The position numbers and the translations under genes were made by a program. The notes beneath the pieces are model-generated. The model was not told the DNA's origin. It did not search any database and saw only the letters and a program-made list of their open reading frames with translations. Source: Lacisediminihabitans profunda (GTDB lineage: Bacteria > Actinomycetota > Actinomycetes > Actinomycetales > Microbacteriaceae). Taken from it: 64,000 nt of DNA. Below, piece by piece: positions 24,910 through 34,241 of this stretch; position 1 is the first letter of the stretch, and each line of letters opens with the position of its first letter. The DNA is taken from assembly GCF_008040105.1 (NCBI RefSeq), contig NZ_VRMG01000008.1:432830-496829 (forward strand), written 5' to 3'.

Positions 24910-26019
24910 ATGCAGGAATCGCTCGTGGAAACCTCGGCGACGCGCTACGCCCGGCAGATCGCCCTCCCCGGGTTCGGCCGAACGTCGCAGGAACGCCTGC
25001 GCGCCGCCCGCGTTCTGGTGATCGGTGCCGGGGGCCTCGGCAGCTCGGTGATCCCCGCCCTCGCCGCGGCCGGAGTCGGCACGATCGTGATCGTCGACGA
25101 CGACACCGTCGAACTCAGCAACCTGCACCGCCAGCACATCCATGGCCTCGCGGATGTCGGATGCCCCAAGGCGCGCTCCGCGGCCGACGCGGTCGCCGGC
25201 ATCGATCCCTCCGTCGCCGTCGGCGTGCACGAGGTGCGCCTCACGGCCGCGAACGCCCTCGCGCTCTTCGCCGATGTCGACCTCGTGATCGACGGCAGCG
25301 ACAACTTCGCCACGAGGTATCTCGCCAACGACGCCGCGGCCATCACCGGCATCCCCCTCGTCTGGGGTGCCGTCTCCCAGTACGCCGGCCAGGCCGGGGT
25401 CGCCTGGGCCGAGAAGGGTCCGCAGTACCGCGACCTCTTTCCCAGCCCTCCGCCGCCCGGATCCGTTCTCTCCTGCGAGGCCGGCGGCGTGCTGCCCACC
25501 GTGTGCTCGGTGGTCGGGTCGATCATGGCCACCGAGGCGATCAAGATCATCACCGGAATCGGCACCCCCCTGATCGGCCGGGTGACCACGTTCGACGCCC
25601 TCACCGGCGGGTTCCGGGAGCTGGCCTACGGCCGGGATCCGAACGGCACACCCATCGACGCCCTCATCGACTACGAGCTGTTTTGCGGCACGGCGCCGAC
25701 ACCGGACACCATCACGGTCGCCGAACTCGCGAGCGAGCTCGAGGCGGGGGCGGCCATCACCCTGCTCGACGTGCGCGAGCAGTGGGAGGCCGACATCGCG
25801 AGCCTGCCCGGATCGCTCCTCATTCCCCTCGGATCCCTCGAGAGCGCGATCCGCGACCTACGCTCGGCCGAATCCGTCGTAATCTACTGTCACCTCGGTG
25901 CCCGATCCGCCCGAGCGCTCGAGACCCTGAAGAACAATGGCTTCACCACCGCGCGCCACCTCGACGGCGGAATCGATGCATGGTCGCGACTAATCGACCC
26001 GGATATGAGACGGTACTGA
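24910..26019 (+). CDS. moeZ: MoeB/ThiF-type adenylyltransferase with rhodanese domain
   Basis: This 369-residue protein activates the C-terminal Gly-Gly of MoaD (and possibly ThiS/CysO-like carriers) by adenylation and sulfur transfer. The adenylation domain (about 1-250) has VIGAGGLGS, the DDDTVELSNLHRQ block and DGSDNFATRY. The rhodanese domain (about 272-369) has the active-site loop with Cys327 in YCHLGARS. The paired zinc CxxC motifs of E. coli MoeB are missing (QYRD at the first site), as in mycobacterial MoeZ. It heads the rightward cofactor operon. Confidence 0.9.
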   Translation: MQESLVETSATRYARQIALPGFGRTSQERLRAARVLVIGAGGLGSSVIPALAAAGVGTIVIVDDDTVELSNLHRQHIHGLADVGCPKARSAADAVAGIDPSVAVGVHEVRLTAANALALFADVDLVIDGSDNFATRYLANDAAAITGIPLVWGAVSQYAGQAGVAWAEKGPQYRDLFPSPPPPGSVLSCEAGGVLPTVCSVVGSIMATEAIKIITGIGTPLIGRVTTFDALTGGFRELAYGRDPNGTPIDALIDYELFCGTAPTPDTITVAELASELEAGAAITLLDVREQWEADIASLPGSLLIPLGSLESAIRDLRSAESVVIYCHLGARSARALETLKNNGFTTARHLDGGIDAWSRLIDPDMRRY

Positions 26020-26021
26020 TC

Positions 26022-27227
26022 ATGAACACGCAAGAACTGCTCGCAACAACGGTCGACGAACACGCGGAACTTGTGCGCGCCCTTCTCGAGCCTGCCCTCG
26101 CCAAGCGCGGCACCGAGACCGTGCTTCTCGCGGATGCCCTCGACCGGATCACGGCCGGGGTCGTGCTCTCCCCCGTCGACCTCCCCCTCTTCCGCAACGC
26201 CCAGATGGACGGCTTCGCCGTGCTGGCCTCGGATGTTGCGACGGTGCCGGTGACCCTGCCGGTGGTCGGCGAGATCGCCGCCCGCGCCACCACGCCGGGC
26301 GCCCTCGAACCGGGGACCGTCGTGCGGATCATGACCGGAGCGGTCGTGCCGGAGGGCGCGGATGCCGTGGTGCCCCTCGAAGACACCGAGGGCGAGGGCG
26401 ACTCGGTCACCGTCGCCCACTCCCGCGACGCCGGCGAGTACGTGCGCGAACGCGGAAGCGACCTCCGCGAGGGCGACGAACTGCTGCCGGCCGGCATCCG
26501 CCTCGCCCCACGACACCTCGCCGCCCTCGCCGCGGCCGGACTCTCCAGCGTCGACGTGGTCGTCCGTCCCCGCGTCGCCGTCGTCACCACGGGTGCCGAA
26601 CTGGTTCGCCCGGGCCGCGAGGTCGAGCTGGGCGAGATCTACGACTCCAACCTCGTCGCCCTCTCCGCCGCGCTCCGGGTGGTGGGAGCCGAGGTGACCA
26701 TCGCGACGCGCGTCGGCGACGACGTCGACGCGCTGCTCGCCGCCCTGCAGGATGCCGCGAGCACCTCCGACATCATCATCACCTCGGGCGGAATCTCCAA
26801 GGGCGAGTACGAGGTGGTGCGCGAACTTCTCGGCTTCCTGCGCGGCACCGTCGGCGAGATCGCCATGCAGCCGGGGGGACCACAGGCCACGGCGGACATC
26901 GCCGGCATCCCGGTGATCGGCTTCCCCGGCAACCCGGTGAGCACCCAGATCTCGTTCGAGGTCTTCATCGCCCCCCTCCTGCGCGAGGCCTCCCTTTTGC
27001 CGCCCGCGCAGAAGCGCACGCTCACCCTCGTCGGGGACGTGAGCTCGGTGGAGGGCAAGCGGCAGTTCCTGCGCGGTCGGGTGGTCGACGGCGACCGCGT
27101 CGAGGTCGTCGCCGGGCCTGGCTCGCACCTCGTTGCCGGGCTCGCCGCATCCGACGTGCTCATCGACGTTCCGGCCGATACGACGCAGCTGGGCGACGGC
27201 GACCCCGTCGAAACCTGGACGCTGTGA
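26022..27227 (+). CDS. moeA: Molybdopterin molybdenumtransferase
   Basis: This 401-residue enzyme inserts molybdate into adenylylated molybdopterin. It shows the N-terminal NAQMDGFAV block, PEGADAVVPLEDT, the MoCF-fold core VAVVTTGAELV...EIYDSNLVAL, TSGGISKGEYEVV and PGGPQATADIAGIPVIGFPGNPVS. The C-terminal domain IV follows. It begins 2 bp after the moeZ stop and ends in a GTGA overlap with the moaC-mogA fusion. Confidence 0.94.
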   Translation: MNTQELLATTVDEHAELVRALLEPALAKRGTETVLLADALDRITAGVVLSPVDLPLFRNAQMDGFAVLASDVATVPVTLPVVGEIAARATTPGALEPGTVVRIMTGAVVPEGADAVVPLEDTEGEGDSVTVAHSRDAGEYVRERGSDLREGDELLPAGIRLAPRHLAALAAAGLSSVDVVVRPRVAVVTTGAELVRPGREVELGEIYDSNLVALSAALRVVGAEVTIATRVGDDVDALLAALQDAASTSDIIITSGGISKGEYEVVRELLGFLRGTVGEIAMQPGGPQATADIAGIPVIGFPGNPVSTQISFEVFIAPLLREASLLPPAQKRTLTLVGDVSSVEGKRQFLRGRVVDGDRVEVVAGPGSHLVAGLAASDVLIDVPADTTQLGDGDPVETWTL

Positions 27228-28204
27228 GCTCACTCAGCCACCTCGACTCCGACGGGCGCGCCCGCATGGTGGACGTCGGGGCGAAGGCGGTGACCGCGCG
27301 CACCGCGACGTCCACGGGCCGACTCATCGTGCGCCCGGATGTCGTCGCGCTCGTGCGGGCGGACGACCTGCCCAAGGCGGACGTGCTGGCGACGGCGCGC
27401 ATCGCCGGCATCTCCGGGGCGAAGAAGACCAGCGAACTCATCCCACTGTGCCACCAGGTGCCGCTCTCCTCGGTGACGGTGGACTTCGAGTTCGCCTCCG
27501 ACGCCATCCTGATCACGGCCACGGCGAAGACCACCGGGCAGACCGGGGTCGAGATGGAGGCGCTCACCGCCGTGGCGATCGCGGGCCTCACGCTGCACGA
27601 CATGGTGAAGGCCGTCGACCCGGCGGCCGTGCTCAGCGACGTGCGGCTCGAAGACAAGACGGGCGGAAAACGCGGACACTGGACGCGCGACGGATCCGCG
27701 GTGGCCCTCCGCGGCGCCGTTCCTCTCCGGCCGGGCACGGCAGCGGTGGTCGTGGCGTCGACCGGCGGCGCCGCCGGAACCCGCGAAGACACGACCGGGC
27801 CGGTGATCGGCGCCTGGCTTGGGGCGCACGGCTACGCGGTCGACGCCGTGACCGTGGTCGCCGACGCGGACGTCGCCGCCGAACTCTCGCGGGTGCTCGC
27901 CACCGCCCCCGCCGTGATCATCACCACCGGCGGCACGGGGGCGAGCCCCACCGACCAGACGCCGGAGGCCACCAGCGCGCTTCTCGACCGGGAGCTGCCG
28001 GGAGTCGCCGAGGCCATCCGTGCCGCCGGCCTCGCCATCACGCCGACGGCGGCCCTCAGCCGCGGGCTCGCCGGCACCTCCAACGGCACGGTCATCGTCA
28101 ATCTTCCCGGCTCACCCGGGGGCGTGCGCGACGGACTCTCCGTGCTCGACGGGCTGCTCGACCACCTGGTGGCGCAGATCGCCGGCGGTGGGCAGCATGG
28201 CTGA
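27224..28204 (+). CDS. moaCB: Fused MoaC (cyclic pyranopterin monophosphate synthase) and MoaB/MogA (molybdopterin adenylyltransferase)
   Basis: This 326-residue two-domain protein starts at GTG. Residues ~1-155 are MoaC: MVDV, KADVLATARIAGISGAKKTSELIPLCHQVPL and GVEMEALTAVA with HDM and Lys. Residues ~163-326 are MogA/MoaB: VVVASTGG, ITTGGTGASPTDQTPEAT and LPGSPGGVRDGL. The fusion joins the step that forms cPMP with the later adenylation step, which are not consecutive in the pathway. It overlaps moeA (GTGA) and moaE (8 bp). Confidence 0.92.
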   Translation: MSSLSHLDSDGRARMVDVGAKAVTARTATSTGRLIVRPDVVALVRADDLPKADVLATARIAGISGAKKTSELIPLCHQVPLSSVTVDFEFASDAILITATAKTTGQTGVEMEALTAVAIAGLTLHDMVKAVDPAAVLSDVRLEDKTGGKRGHWTRDGSAVALRGAVPLRPGTAAVVVASTGGAAGTREDTTGPVIGAWLGAHGYAVDAVTVVADADVAAELSRVLATAPAVIITTGGTGASPTDQTPEATSALLDRELPGVAEAIRAAGLAITPTAALSRGLAGTSNGTVIVNLPGSPGGVRDGLSVLDGLLDHLVAQIAGGGQHG

Positions 28205-28610
28205 GACAGTCGCGCTCATCTCGGCCGAGCCGCTCGACGCGGCCGCGATCGAGAACTCCGTTCTCTCCGACGCGAACGGAGCGCTGGTGACCTTCCGCGG
28301 CGTCGTGCGCGACCACGACCACGGGCTCTCGGTCTCCTCGCTCGAATACCAGGCGCATCCGGATGCCGCGCGCTTCCTCGAGGACTGCTGCCGCACCGTC
28401 TCGGCGGAGACGGGCCTTCCCGTCGCGGCCGCCCACCGGGTGGGGCACCTCGCCATCGGCGACGTCGCGCTCGTCGCCGCGGTCGCCGCCCCGCACCGCG
28501 GCGAGGCCTTCGCGGCCTGCGAGCGGCTCGTGGAGCTGATCAAGGCGACGGTGCCCATCTGGAAGCGCCAGCACCTCGCCGACGGCGCCACGGAATGGGT
28601 GGGCCTCTAG
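28197..28610 (+). CDS. moaE: Molybdopterin synthase catalytic subunit
   Basis: This is a 137-residue subunit that transfers sulfur from MoaD thiocarboxylate to cPMP. Seen blocks are GALVTFRGVVRDHDHG, SLEYQAHPDAA, AAHRVGHLAIGDVALVAAVAAPHRGEAF and VPIWKRQHLADG with the catalytic Lys residues. It closes the rightward moe/moa operon. The partner moaD lies 550 bp away on the other strand, beyond a repeat-filled spacer. Confidence 0.94.
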   Translation: MAETVALISAEPLDAAAIENSVLSDANGALVTFRGVVRDHDHGLSVSSLEYQAHPDAARFLEDCCRTVSAETGLPVAAAHRVGHLAIGDVALVAAVAAPHRGEAFAACERLVELIKATVPIWKRQHLADGATEWVGL

Positions 28611-28671
28611 CCCCGCCCGTCCCTCCCCTTCTCCCGTCCCCTTCCCTTCCCTTCCCTTCTTCCCTCTTTCG

Positions 28672-28758
28672 CTTCCGAAATCCATGCATTTCTCCGCGAC
28701 ACGCTGCCGGGTGCGAAGTTGAGCGGCGTGTTGCCTCGGATTGCATGGATTTCGGAAG
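28672..28758. repeat. 87-bp palindromic element, copy 1
   Basis: The outer arms CTTCCGAAATCCATGCA and TGCATGGATTTCGGAAG are perfectly complementary (17 bp). An inner imperfect stem pairs GCGACACGCTGC with GCGGCGTGTTGC. The complete unit could fold into one long hairpin. A second copy of identical length is at 28984-29070. Confidence 0.85.
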
Positions 28759-28800
28759 GGGTGGTGCGGGCTGCGGTGACGGGGCTGGCCGCCGCGACGC

Positions 28801-28897
28801 GTGCATAACTCCGGCAAATTCACACCTGGGCTTGCTCCGCTATCCGCCGTTCCGGGCATCGAGTTGCTCGCTCGAGCAAACTGCAGGAGTTGTGCAC
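28801..28897. repeat. 97-bp palindromic element (GCATAACTCC family), copy 1
   Basis: The left end GTGCATAACTCC pairs with the right end GGAGTTGTGCAC apart from one position that would be a G-U pair in RNA. A related element with the same mismatch is at 47191-47282. Confidence 0.75.
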
Positions 28898-28983
28898 AGC
28901 CACGCCGCGCGCGCCAGGCGCCTTCGCGCCAGGCGCCTTCACGGCACGCGGATATCGAACGCCCGGCTTAGAGACCTCGCGCC

Positions 28984-29070
28984 CTTCCGAAATCCATGCA
29001 TTTCTCCGCGACACGCTGCCGTCTGCCAAATTGAGCGGCGTGTTGCCCAGGATTGCATGGATTTCGGAAG
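28984..29070. repeat. 87-bp palindromic element, copy 2
   Basis: It has the same 17-bp perfect outer arms and inner stem as the copy at 28672-28758, with about six differences confined mainly to the loop and the bases next to the inner right stem. Both copies have the same orientation. Confidence 0.85.
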
Positions 29071-29160
29071 GGGCAGCGGAGGCGCGGGCGGCGGCGGGGG
29101 CGGCGAGCGGAAGGGGTGGCGGCGGAGAGGAAGGGAAGGGAAAGGGGCCGGACGGACCGT

Positions 29161-29406
29161 TCAGCCGCCGGCGAAGGGGGGCAGCACGTCCACCCGACTG
29201 CCCAGGGCGCGGGAGTCGTCGCGGCTCACCACGCCATCGACGAGAAACGATCCGGACGCGAGCACCCGCGCCATGGCATCGCCGTAGCGCGCGAGCAACA
29301 CCGCGCGCAACTCCCCCACCGTCGGCACGGCGCCGAGGGTCTCCTCCTCGCGCCCCGCTGCCTCCGCGGCCGCCGCGAAGTAGCGCACGCGCACGTCGTC
29401 AGCCAC
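29161..29406 (-). CDS. moaD: Molybdopterin synthase sulfur-carrier subunit
   Basis: This 81-residue ubiquitin-like protein ends in FAGG, the Gly-Gly tail that MoeZ adenylates and thiolates. The core [18 protein letters not shown] and a [10 protein letters not shown] end match the family. The start is a GTG that overlaps the moaA stop by 8 bp. No other start gives a family-length protein. Confidence 0.92.
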   Translation of the reverse strand: MADDVRVRYFAAAAEAAGREEETLGAVPTVGELRAVLLARYGDAMARVLASGSFLVDGVVSRDDSRALGSRVDVLPPFAGG

Positions 29407-30481
29407 CGATGGCCCCCATGCTGCGCAGGGGCCGGATGAAGTCCGCCGCGTTGATGCCATGCCCGGCCTGCTTGCCCCACATGGCGGCACGCCACCAGTC
29501 GGCGATCGTCTCGTCGCTCGACCCGTCGCGGAGCAGCCCGCGCAGGTCCGTCTCGTCATCGCCGAAGAGGCAGGATCGAACGGTGCCCTCCGCGGTGACG
29601 CGGGTGCGGTCGCAGGCCTCGCAGAACGAGCGGGTGACGGAGGCGATGATGCCCACGGTGGCCGGACCGCCGTTCAGTGAATACCCGTCGACGATCCACT
29701 CCTCGGCGGGAGCCGATGGGTCCTCCCGGTGCGGCTGGCTGAGGGAGAACCTCGCCCCGAGCACGTCCAGGAGTTCCGCGGCATCCACCATGTTGTCTCG
29801 GGCCCAGGCCTCGTCGGCATCGAGCGGCATCTGCTCGATGAAGCGCAGGCGCACCCCGTTGGCGAGCGACCAGTCGAGCAGGTCGGCTGCGCCGGCGAGG
29901 GTGTCCCGCATGAGCACCGCGTTGATCTTGAGCGGGGTGACGCCGGCCTCCTTGGCCGCCTGGATGCCCGCGAACACCGCGGGGAGGCGGTCGCGCCGGG
30001 TGAGCCTGGCGAAGTGGTCGCGGTCCACGGTGTCGAGGGAGATGTTCAGTCTGGTGAGGCCGGCGGCGACGAGCTCGCGCACGCGATGATCGAGCCCGAT
30101 GCCGTTGGTCGTCATCGAGATGGAGGCGTCGCCGGCGACGGCGGACGACAACCGGATGATCTCCACCAGGTCCGCGCGCATCAACGGTTCGCCGCCGGTG
30201 AAGCGGATGTCGTGCACGCCCAGGTCGCGCACCGCGATGCCGACGAGGCGGGCGATCTCGGAGGCGCTGAGGAGGTCTTCGCGGGCGATCGCCGGGAGGC
30301 CCTGCTCCGGCATGCAGTACGTGCAGCGCAGCGAACACTTCTCGGTGATGGAGATGCGCAGGTCGCGGGCGACGCGGCCGAAGGTGTCGATCAGGCCGGG
30401 AACATCAGGGCGCCCGAGGGTGGGCGGCAGGCGCGCGGGGTCGCGCCGAATGCCCGGGATGCCGAGTTCGAGTCGCGTCAT
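29399..30481 (-). CDS. moaA: GTP 3',8-cyclase (radical SAM)
   Basis: This 360-residue enzyme makes the first cyclised intermediate of molybdopterin from GTP. The N-terminal radical-SAM cluster is Cys49, Cys53, Cys56 in [18 protein letters not shown] follows. The second [4Fe-4S] cluster ligands are Cys287, Cys290 and Cys304 in FCEACDRTR...RSC. The C-terminal GG needed for activity is present (MGAIGG). It is followed directly by moaD in the same leftward operon. Confidence 0.96.
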   Translation of the reverse strand: MTRLELGIPGIRRDPARLPPTLGRPDVPGLIDTFGRVARDLRISITEKCSLRCTYCMPEQGLPAIAREDLLSASEIARLVGIAVRDLGVHDIRFTGGEPLMRADLVEIIRLSSAVAGDASISMTTNGIGLDHRVRELVAAGLTRLNISLDTVDRDHFARLTRRDRLPAVFAGIQAAKEAGVTPLKINAVLMRDTLAGAADLLDWSLANGVRLRFIEQMPLDADEAWARDNMVDAAELLDVLGARFSLSQPHREDPSAPAEEWIVDGYSLNGGPATVGIIASVTRSFCEACDRTRVTAEGTVRSCLFGDDETDLRGLLRDGSSDETIADWWRAAMWGKQAGHGINAADFIRPLRSMGAIGG

Positions 30482-30525
30482 GCTTTCACCCTAGGCGTTC
30501 AGTGCGGCGTTGACATCTCGCCGGC

Positions 30526-32121
30526 TCATTCCACCGGCGCGAAGCGCTCCAGCACCTCCCCGATTCTGCCCTTGCAGCCGCCGCAGCCGGTGCCGGCGCG
30601 GGTGGCCGAGCCGATGCAGGCCACCGTCGTGTTGCCCTCCTCCGCCGCGCCCGCAATGGCCCCGACGCTCACCCCGTTGCACCAGCAGACCGTCGCGTCG
30701 AGGGCGAAGGCGTCCGCCCCGCTCGCCGGAACGTAGTCAGGACCGTCGAACCTCAGCAGCACCGAGCGGTCGGCCGGCAGCTCGCCTCCCCGTTCGAAGA
30801 GCAGGGTGAGCTCGGCGGCGGTGCGCGGCATCCCCACGCAGACGAACCCGGTGAGGATTCCGGCCAGCGTCACCATCTTCACGTAGCGCCCGTGCTCGGG
30901 GTCCGCCCACTGGGCCACGCTCGGAGTCGCGCAGCCGTCGGCGTGGGCCCGCCCGCCGAGCTCGGTGTAGGTGTCCCACGGCTCGCGTCGAACGTCGCCG
31001 GCGGCCGCGACATCCACCCCCTCGGCCTTGAGCATCACGACGGAGGCGGCCCGTTCGGCGAGCGGCGCCGCCGCCTCGCCGCTGAGCCTTGCGGCGAGCC
31101 AGTCGGCCTGCCGCCAGCCCGGACCGATCAACCCGGACGGCGCCCCGCTCGGCGTTCCGACCGCCGCACCCTCCTGGGGTCGGGAGACCACGTGGGCGCA
31201 GTCGCCGATCGCGAAGACCCGCGGATCGGCCCAGCTCTGCAGGGTGTCGTCGACGAGGATGCCGGCGGACACGTCGAGTCCGGCGAGGGCGGCGAGTTCG
31301 GTGCGGGCGCCGACGCCGCAGGAGAGCAGCAGCAGGTCGCCGCCGATCTGCTTTCCATCCGCGCAGAGGAGGGCGTCGAAACGCCGCGTTCCGTCTTCGG
31401 CCGTGCGGAACAGGATGCCCTCCGCCCTCGAGTGATCGATCATGGCGACGCCGGCCCGGCGGGCGCTCCGCGCGAGGGTGGCGCCCGCTCCACGGTCGAG
31501 ACTCCGAGCCATCGGGGTCTCGCCGTGGTAGACGACGCAGGTCTCGGCCCCGGCCCGGGCCGCGGCCAGGGCGATCTCCATGCCGAGCACCCCCGCCCCG
31601 AGCACGACGATCCGCTGCCCACCCCGCACGGCGGCCAGCACGGTCTCGGCGTCCGCGAGGTCCCGGAGGGCGGTGACCCCGCCGGGCAGCGGGGCGTCGG
31701 CTGAATCGAGGGTCTCCGGGTCGACGCCGGGCCTGGTGCGGTCGCGGCGAAGCCGGGTGACCCCGTCGAGAGTCGGGATGTTCGCGCGGGCGCCGGTGGC
31801 CAGCACCAGCCGGTCGTACGGCAGCTGGTCGCCCGCGCCGAGGGTCACCGTCTGTCGCGTGCGGTTGATCGCCGTGACACTCGTCCCGGTGAGGATTCGC
31901 ACCCCGGCGTCGCGCGCCTCCTGCGGGTCGGTGATCTCCAGCGACTCGCGGTCGGTGTGGCCGACCGCGTACTCGGCGACGAGCACCCGGTTGTACGCCT
32001 CGGAACTCTCCGCCCCGACGACGGTGAGTTCGATCGCGCCCGCGCGCACGGCGGGCAGCAGCTCCTCCACGAAGCGCGCGCCGACCGGGCCGTACCCCAC
32101 CAGCACCACGCGCTCAGGCAT
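30526..32121 (-). CDS. Nitrate reductase electron-transfer flavoprotein (NasB/NirB N-terminal-like)
   Basis: This 531-residue FAD/NAD(P)H oxidoreductase carries a C-terminal BFD [2Fe-2S] domain. FAD motif VVLVGYGPVGARFVEEL opens the protein, a second Rossmann motif VVLGAGVLGMEIALAAARAG is near residue 175, and the Fe-S cysteines are Cys479, Cys481, Cys513 and Cys516 (CWC...CGGC). It resembles the N-terminal half of NirB and the NasB subunit that passes NADH electrons to the assimilatory nitrate reductase. It overlaps the catalytic subunit gene by 8 bp. Confidence 0.86.
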   Translation of the reverse strand: MPERVVLVGYGPVGARFVEELLPAVRAGAIELTVVGAESSEAYNRVLVAEYAVGHTDRESLEITDPQEARDAGVRILTGTSVTAINRTRQTVTLGAGDQLPYDRLVLATGARANIPTLDGVTRLRRDRTRPGVDPETLDSADAPLPGGVTALRDLADAETVLAAVRGGQRIVVLGAGVLGMEIALAAARAGAETCVVYHGETPMARSLDRGAGATLARSARRAGVAMIDHSRAEGILFRTAEDGTRRFDALLCADGKQIGGDLLLLSCGVGARTELAALAGLDVSAGILVDDTLQSWADPRVFAIGDCAHVVSRPQEGAAVGTPSGAPSGLIGPGWRQADWLAARLSGEAAAPLAERAASVVMLKAEGVDVAAAGDVRREPWDTYTELGGRAHADGCATPSVAQWADPEHGRYVKMVTLAGILTGFVCVGMPRTAAELTLLFERGGELPADRSVLLRFDGPDYVPASGADAFALDATVCWCNGVSVGAIAGAAEEGNTTVACIGSATRAGTGCGGCKGRIGEVLERFAPVE

Positions 32122-34216
32122 TCGACAACTCCCTCTGCACGGCGCGAACCGTGACGATGGTCCTCTTGAATTCCGGCATCCCCGAGACGGGGTCGGTCGC
32201 GTCGCTCGTGAGCAGGTTGGCGCACTCGTCGCCGGCGAAATGGAAGGGCAGGAACACGGTGTCCGGTCGGATGTCCGGCGTCAGCTCGGCGACGCAGCGC
32301 ACGGAGCCGCGGGCGTTCGCCAGTTCCACCTCCGCGCCATCGGTGATCGCGAGCCGGTCGGCGGTCGCCGGGTGCAGCTGCACCCTGGCGACGGGCTGCG
32401 CGGCGGCGAGCTCCGGCACCCGCCTGGTCTGCGCGCCGGACTGGTAGTGCTCGAGCAGCCGTCCGGTCACGAGCGTGAGGGTGCCCGATTCCGGCGGCGC
32501 CGATGAGCGCGATCGAACCGCGACGATCCTGGCGAGCCCGTCGGCGTGCGCGAAGCGATCGAGGAATAGTCGTGGAGTGCCGGCCGACCCCGTGGGATAC
32601 GGCCAGTAGGCGGCAACCCCGGAGTCGAGAAGCTCATGGCTGAGACCCGAGTAGTCGGCGGTTCCCCCCTCCGACGCGCGGCACAGCTCGTCGAAGACGA
32701 CGGCCGGATCGTCGCTGAACGTGGACGGCGAACCCAGTCGCCTCGCCAGTTCCCGCAAGATCCATAGTTCGCTGCGGACCCCGGGCGGCGGGTCGATCGC
32801 GCGGCGACGGCGGATGACGCGGCCCTCGAGGGAGGTCATGGTGCCCTCCTCCTCGGCCCACTGGGTGACCGGAAGCACGACATCCGCGAATTGCGCGGTC
32901 TCGGAGAAGAAGAAGTCGCAGACCACGAGGAAGTCGAGCGCGGCGAGTCCCTCCCGCACCCGGGAGGCATTGGGGGCGGAGACGACCACGTTCGACCCGT
33001 GCACGAGCAGGCAACGGATGCCGCCCGCCCGCCCCATGGACGAGAGCAGCTCGACCGCGGGAACCCCCGGCCCCGGCAGCGACTGCGGGTCGACGCCCCA
33101 GACCGCGGCGACGTGCTCGCGCGCCGCCCCGTCGGTGATCTTGCGGTAGCCGGGCAGCTGGTCGCACTTCTGGCCGTGCTCGCGGCCGCCCTGGCCGTTG
33201 CCCTGGCCGGTGAGGGTGCCGTAACCGGAATGGGCGGTGCCGACGAGCCCGAGCGCGAGGCTCAGGTTGATGGCGGCGGTGGCCGTGGCCGTGCCGTCCT
33301 CGTGCTGTTCGACGCCCCGGCCGGTGAGGATGTAGGTGCCGCGACCGGCGGCGAGCCGGCGGGCGATCTCGCGCAGCTGCCACACCGGAACCCCCGTGTG
33401 CTCCTGCGTGCGCTCCGGCCACCACTCGCCCACGCTGCGGCGCAGGGCCTCGAATCCGGTGGTGCGCGCGGCCAGGTACTCGCGGTCGGCGAGCCTCTCC
33501 GCGATCACGAGATGGGTGAGCCCGAGCAGCAGCGCGAGGTCGGTGCCCGGTGCGGGCTGGACGTGCATCCCGGCCCCGTCCTCGGTGAGCCTCGCGGTCG
33601 CGGATCTCCGCGGGTCCACCACGATGAGGCCGCCGGCGGCACGCGCCCCCTCGAGGTGGGCGACGAAGGGCGGCATGGTCTGGGCGACGTTGCTGCCGAG
33701 CAGGAGGATCGTCTCCGCCGCGCCGAGGTCCTCCAGCCGGAAGGGCAGGCCTCGGTCGAGGCCGAACGCGCGGTTGCCGGCCGCCGCAGCGGAGGACATG
33801 CAGAACCGGCCGTTGTAGTCGATCCTCGACGAGCCCAGGGCGACACGGGTGAACTTGCCGAGCTGGTACGCCTTCTCGTTGGTGAGACCGCCACCGCCGA
33901 ACACCCCGACCGAGTCTGCACCGTGCTCGGCGCGCAGGGCGGAGAGGCGGTCGGCGACGAGGTCGAGGGCGTCCTCCCACGACGCTGCGGCGAATCCGCC
34001 GTCCGGCTGCCTCAGCATCGGTTCGACGATGCGGTCGGGCGAGGAGAGCAGCTCGGCGGATGTCCAGCCCTTCTTGCAGAGTCCACCCCGGTTGGTGGGA
34101 AAGTCGCGAGCCCCCACCGAGATGGCCCCGGCCGAGTCCGTGAGCGTCATCGCGCACTGCAGGGCGCAGTACGGGCAGTGCGACGCGGTGGCGGTCTCGG
34201 CCGGGGCGATGCTCAT
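32114..34216 (-). CDS. nasA: Assimilatory nitrate reductase catalytic subunit
   Basis: This 700-residue molybdopterin oxidoreductase of the DMSO-reductase family has a [4Fe-4S] cluster (Cys14, Cys17, Cys21, Cys47: HCPYCALQC...GGLCKKGW). Molybdopterin-guanine dinucleotide-binding blocks are [19 protein letters not shown] (with the Mo-ligand Cys), [13 protein letters not shown] and [23 protein letters not shown]. The C-terminal barrel ends with VFLPFHFAG. No twin-arginine signal is present, so it is cytoplasmic. The ATG at 34216 gives the proper N-terminal cluster. Nitrate is favoured over formate because narK and the nirBD genes flank it. Confidence 0.92.
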   Translation of the reverse strand: MSIAPAETATASHCPYCALQCAMTLTDSAGAISVGARDFPTNRGGLCKKGWTSAELLSSPDRIVEPMLRQPDGGFAAASWEDALDLVADRLSALRAEHGADSVGVFGGGGLTNEKAYQLGKFTRVALGSSRIDYNGRFCMSSAAAAGNRAFGLDRGLPFRLEDLGAAETILLLGSNVAQTMPPFVAHLEGARAAGGLIVVDPRRSATARLTEDGAGMHVQPAPGTDLALLLGLTHLVIAERLADREYLAARTTGFEALRRSVGEWWPERTQEHTGVPVWQLREIARRLAAGRGTYILTGRGVEQHEDGTATATAAINLSLALGLVGTAHSGYGTLTGQGNGQGGREHGQKCDQLPGYRKITDGAAREHVAAVWGVDPQSLPGPGVPAVELLSSMGRAGGIRCLLVHGSNVVVSAPNASRVREGLAALDFLVVCDFFFSETAQFADVVLPVTQWAEEEGTMTSLEGRVIRRRRAIDPPPGVRSELWILRELARRLGSPSTFSDDPAVVFDELCRASEGGTADYSGLSHELLDSGVAAYWPYPTGSAGTPRLFLDRFAHADGLARIVAVRSRSSAPPESGTLTLVTGRLLEHYQSGAQTRRVPELAAAQPVARVQLHPATADRLAITDGAEVELANARGSVRCVAELTPDIRPDTVFLPFHFAGDECANLLTSDATDPVSGMPEFKRTIVTVRAVQRELSNA

Positions 34217-34241
34217 GGTGGTGGCTCTCTCTCGGCGGGGG

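Larger units (their letters stand above)
28611..29160. repeat. Convergent spacer between moaE and moaD filled with hairpins and homopurine/homopyrimidine tracts
   Basis: No gene is seen in these 550 bp. In order it holds a C/T-rich tract (uninterrupted pyrimidines at 28637-28670), an 87-bp hairpin (28672-28758), a 97-bp hairpin (28801-28897), a doubled CGCGCCAGGCGCCTT word near 28910-28940, a second copy of the 87-bp hairpin (28984-29070), and a G/A-rich tract (uninterrupted purines at 29124-29147). The whole region is roughly symmetrical. Confidence 0.85.

Noticed and set aside
24910..26019. E. coli-type zinc-binding MoeB
   Set aside because: The CxxC pairs are missing and a rhodanese domain is attached, so the MoeZ type fits better.
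28611..29160. Coding frame through the moaE-moaD spacer
   Set aside because: The only open frames run through palindromic and purine/pyrimidine tracts and give low-complexity products.
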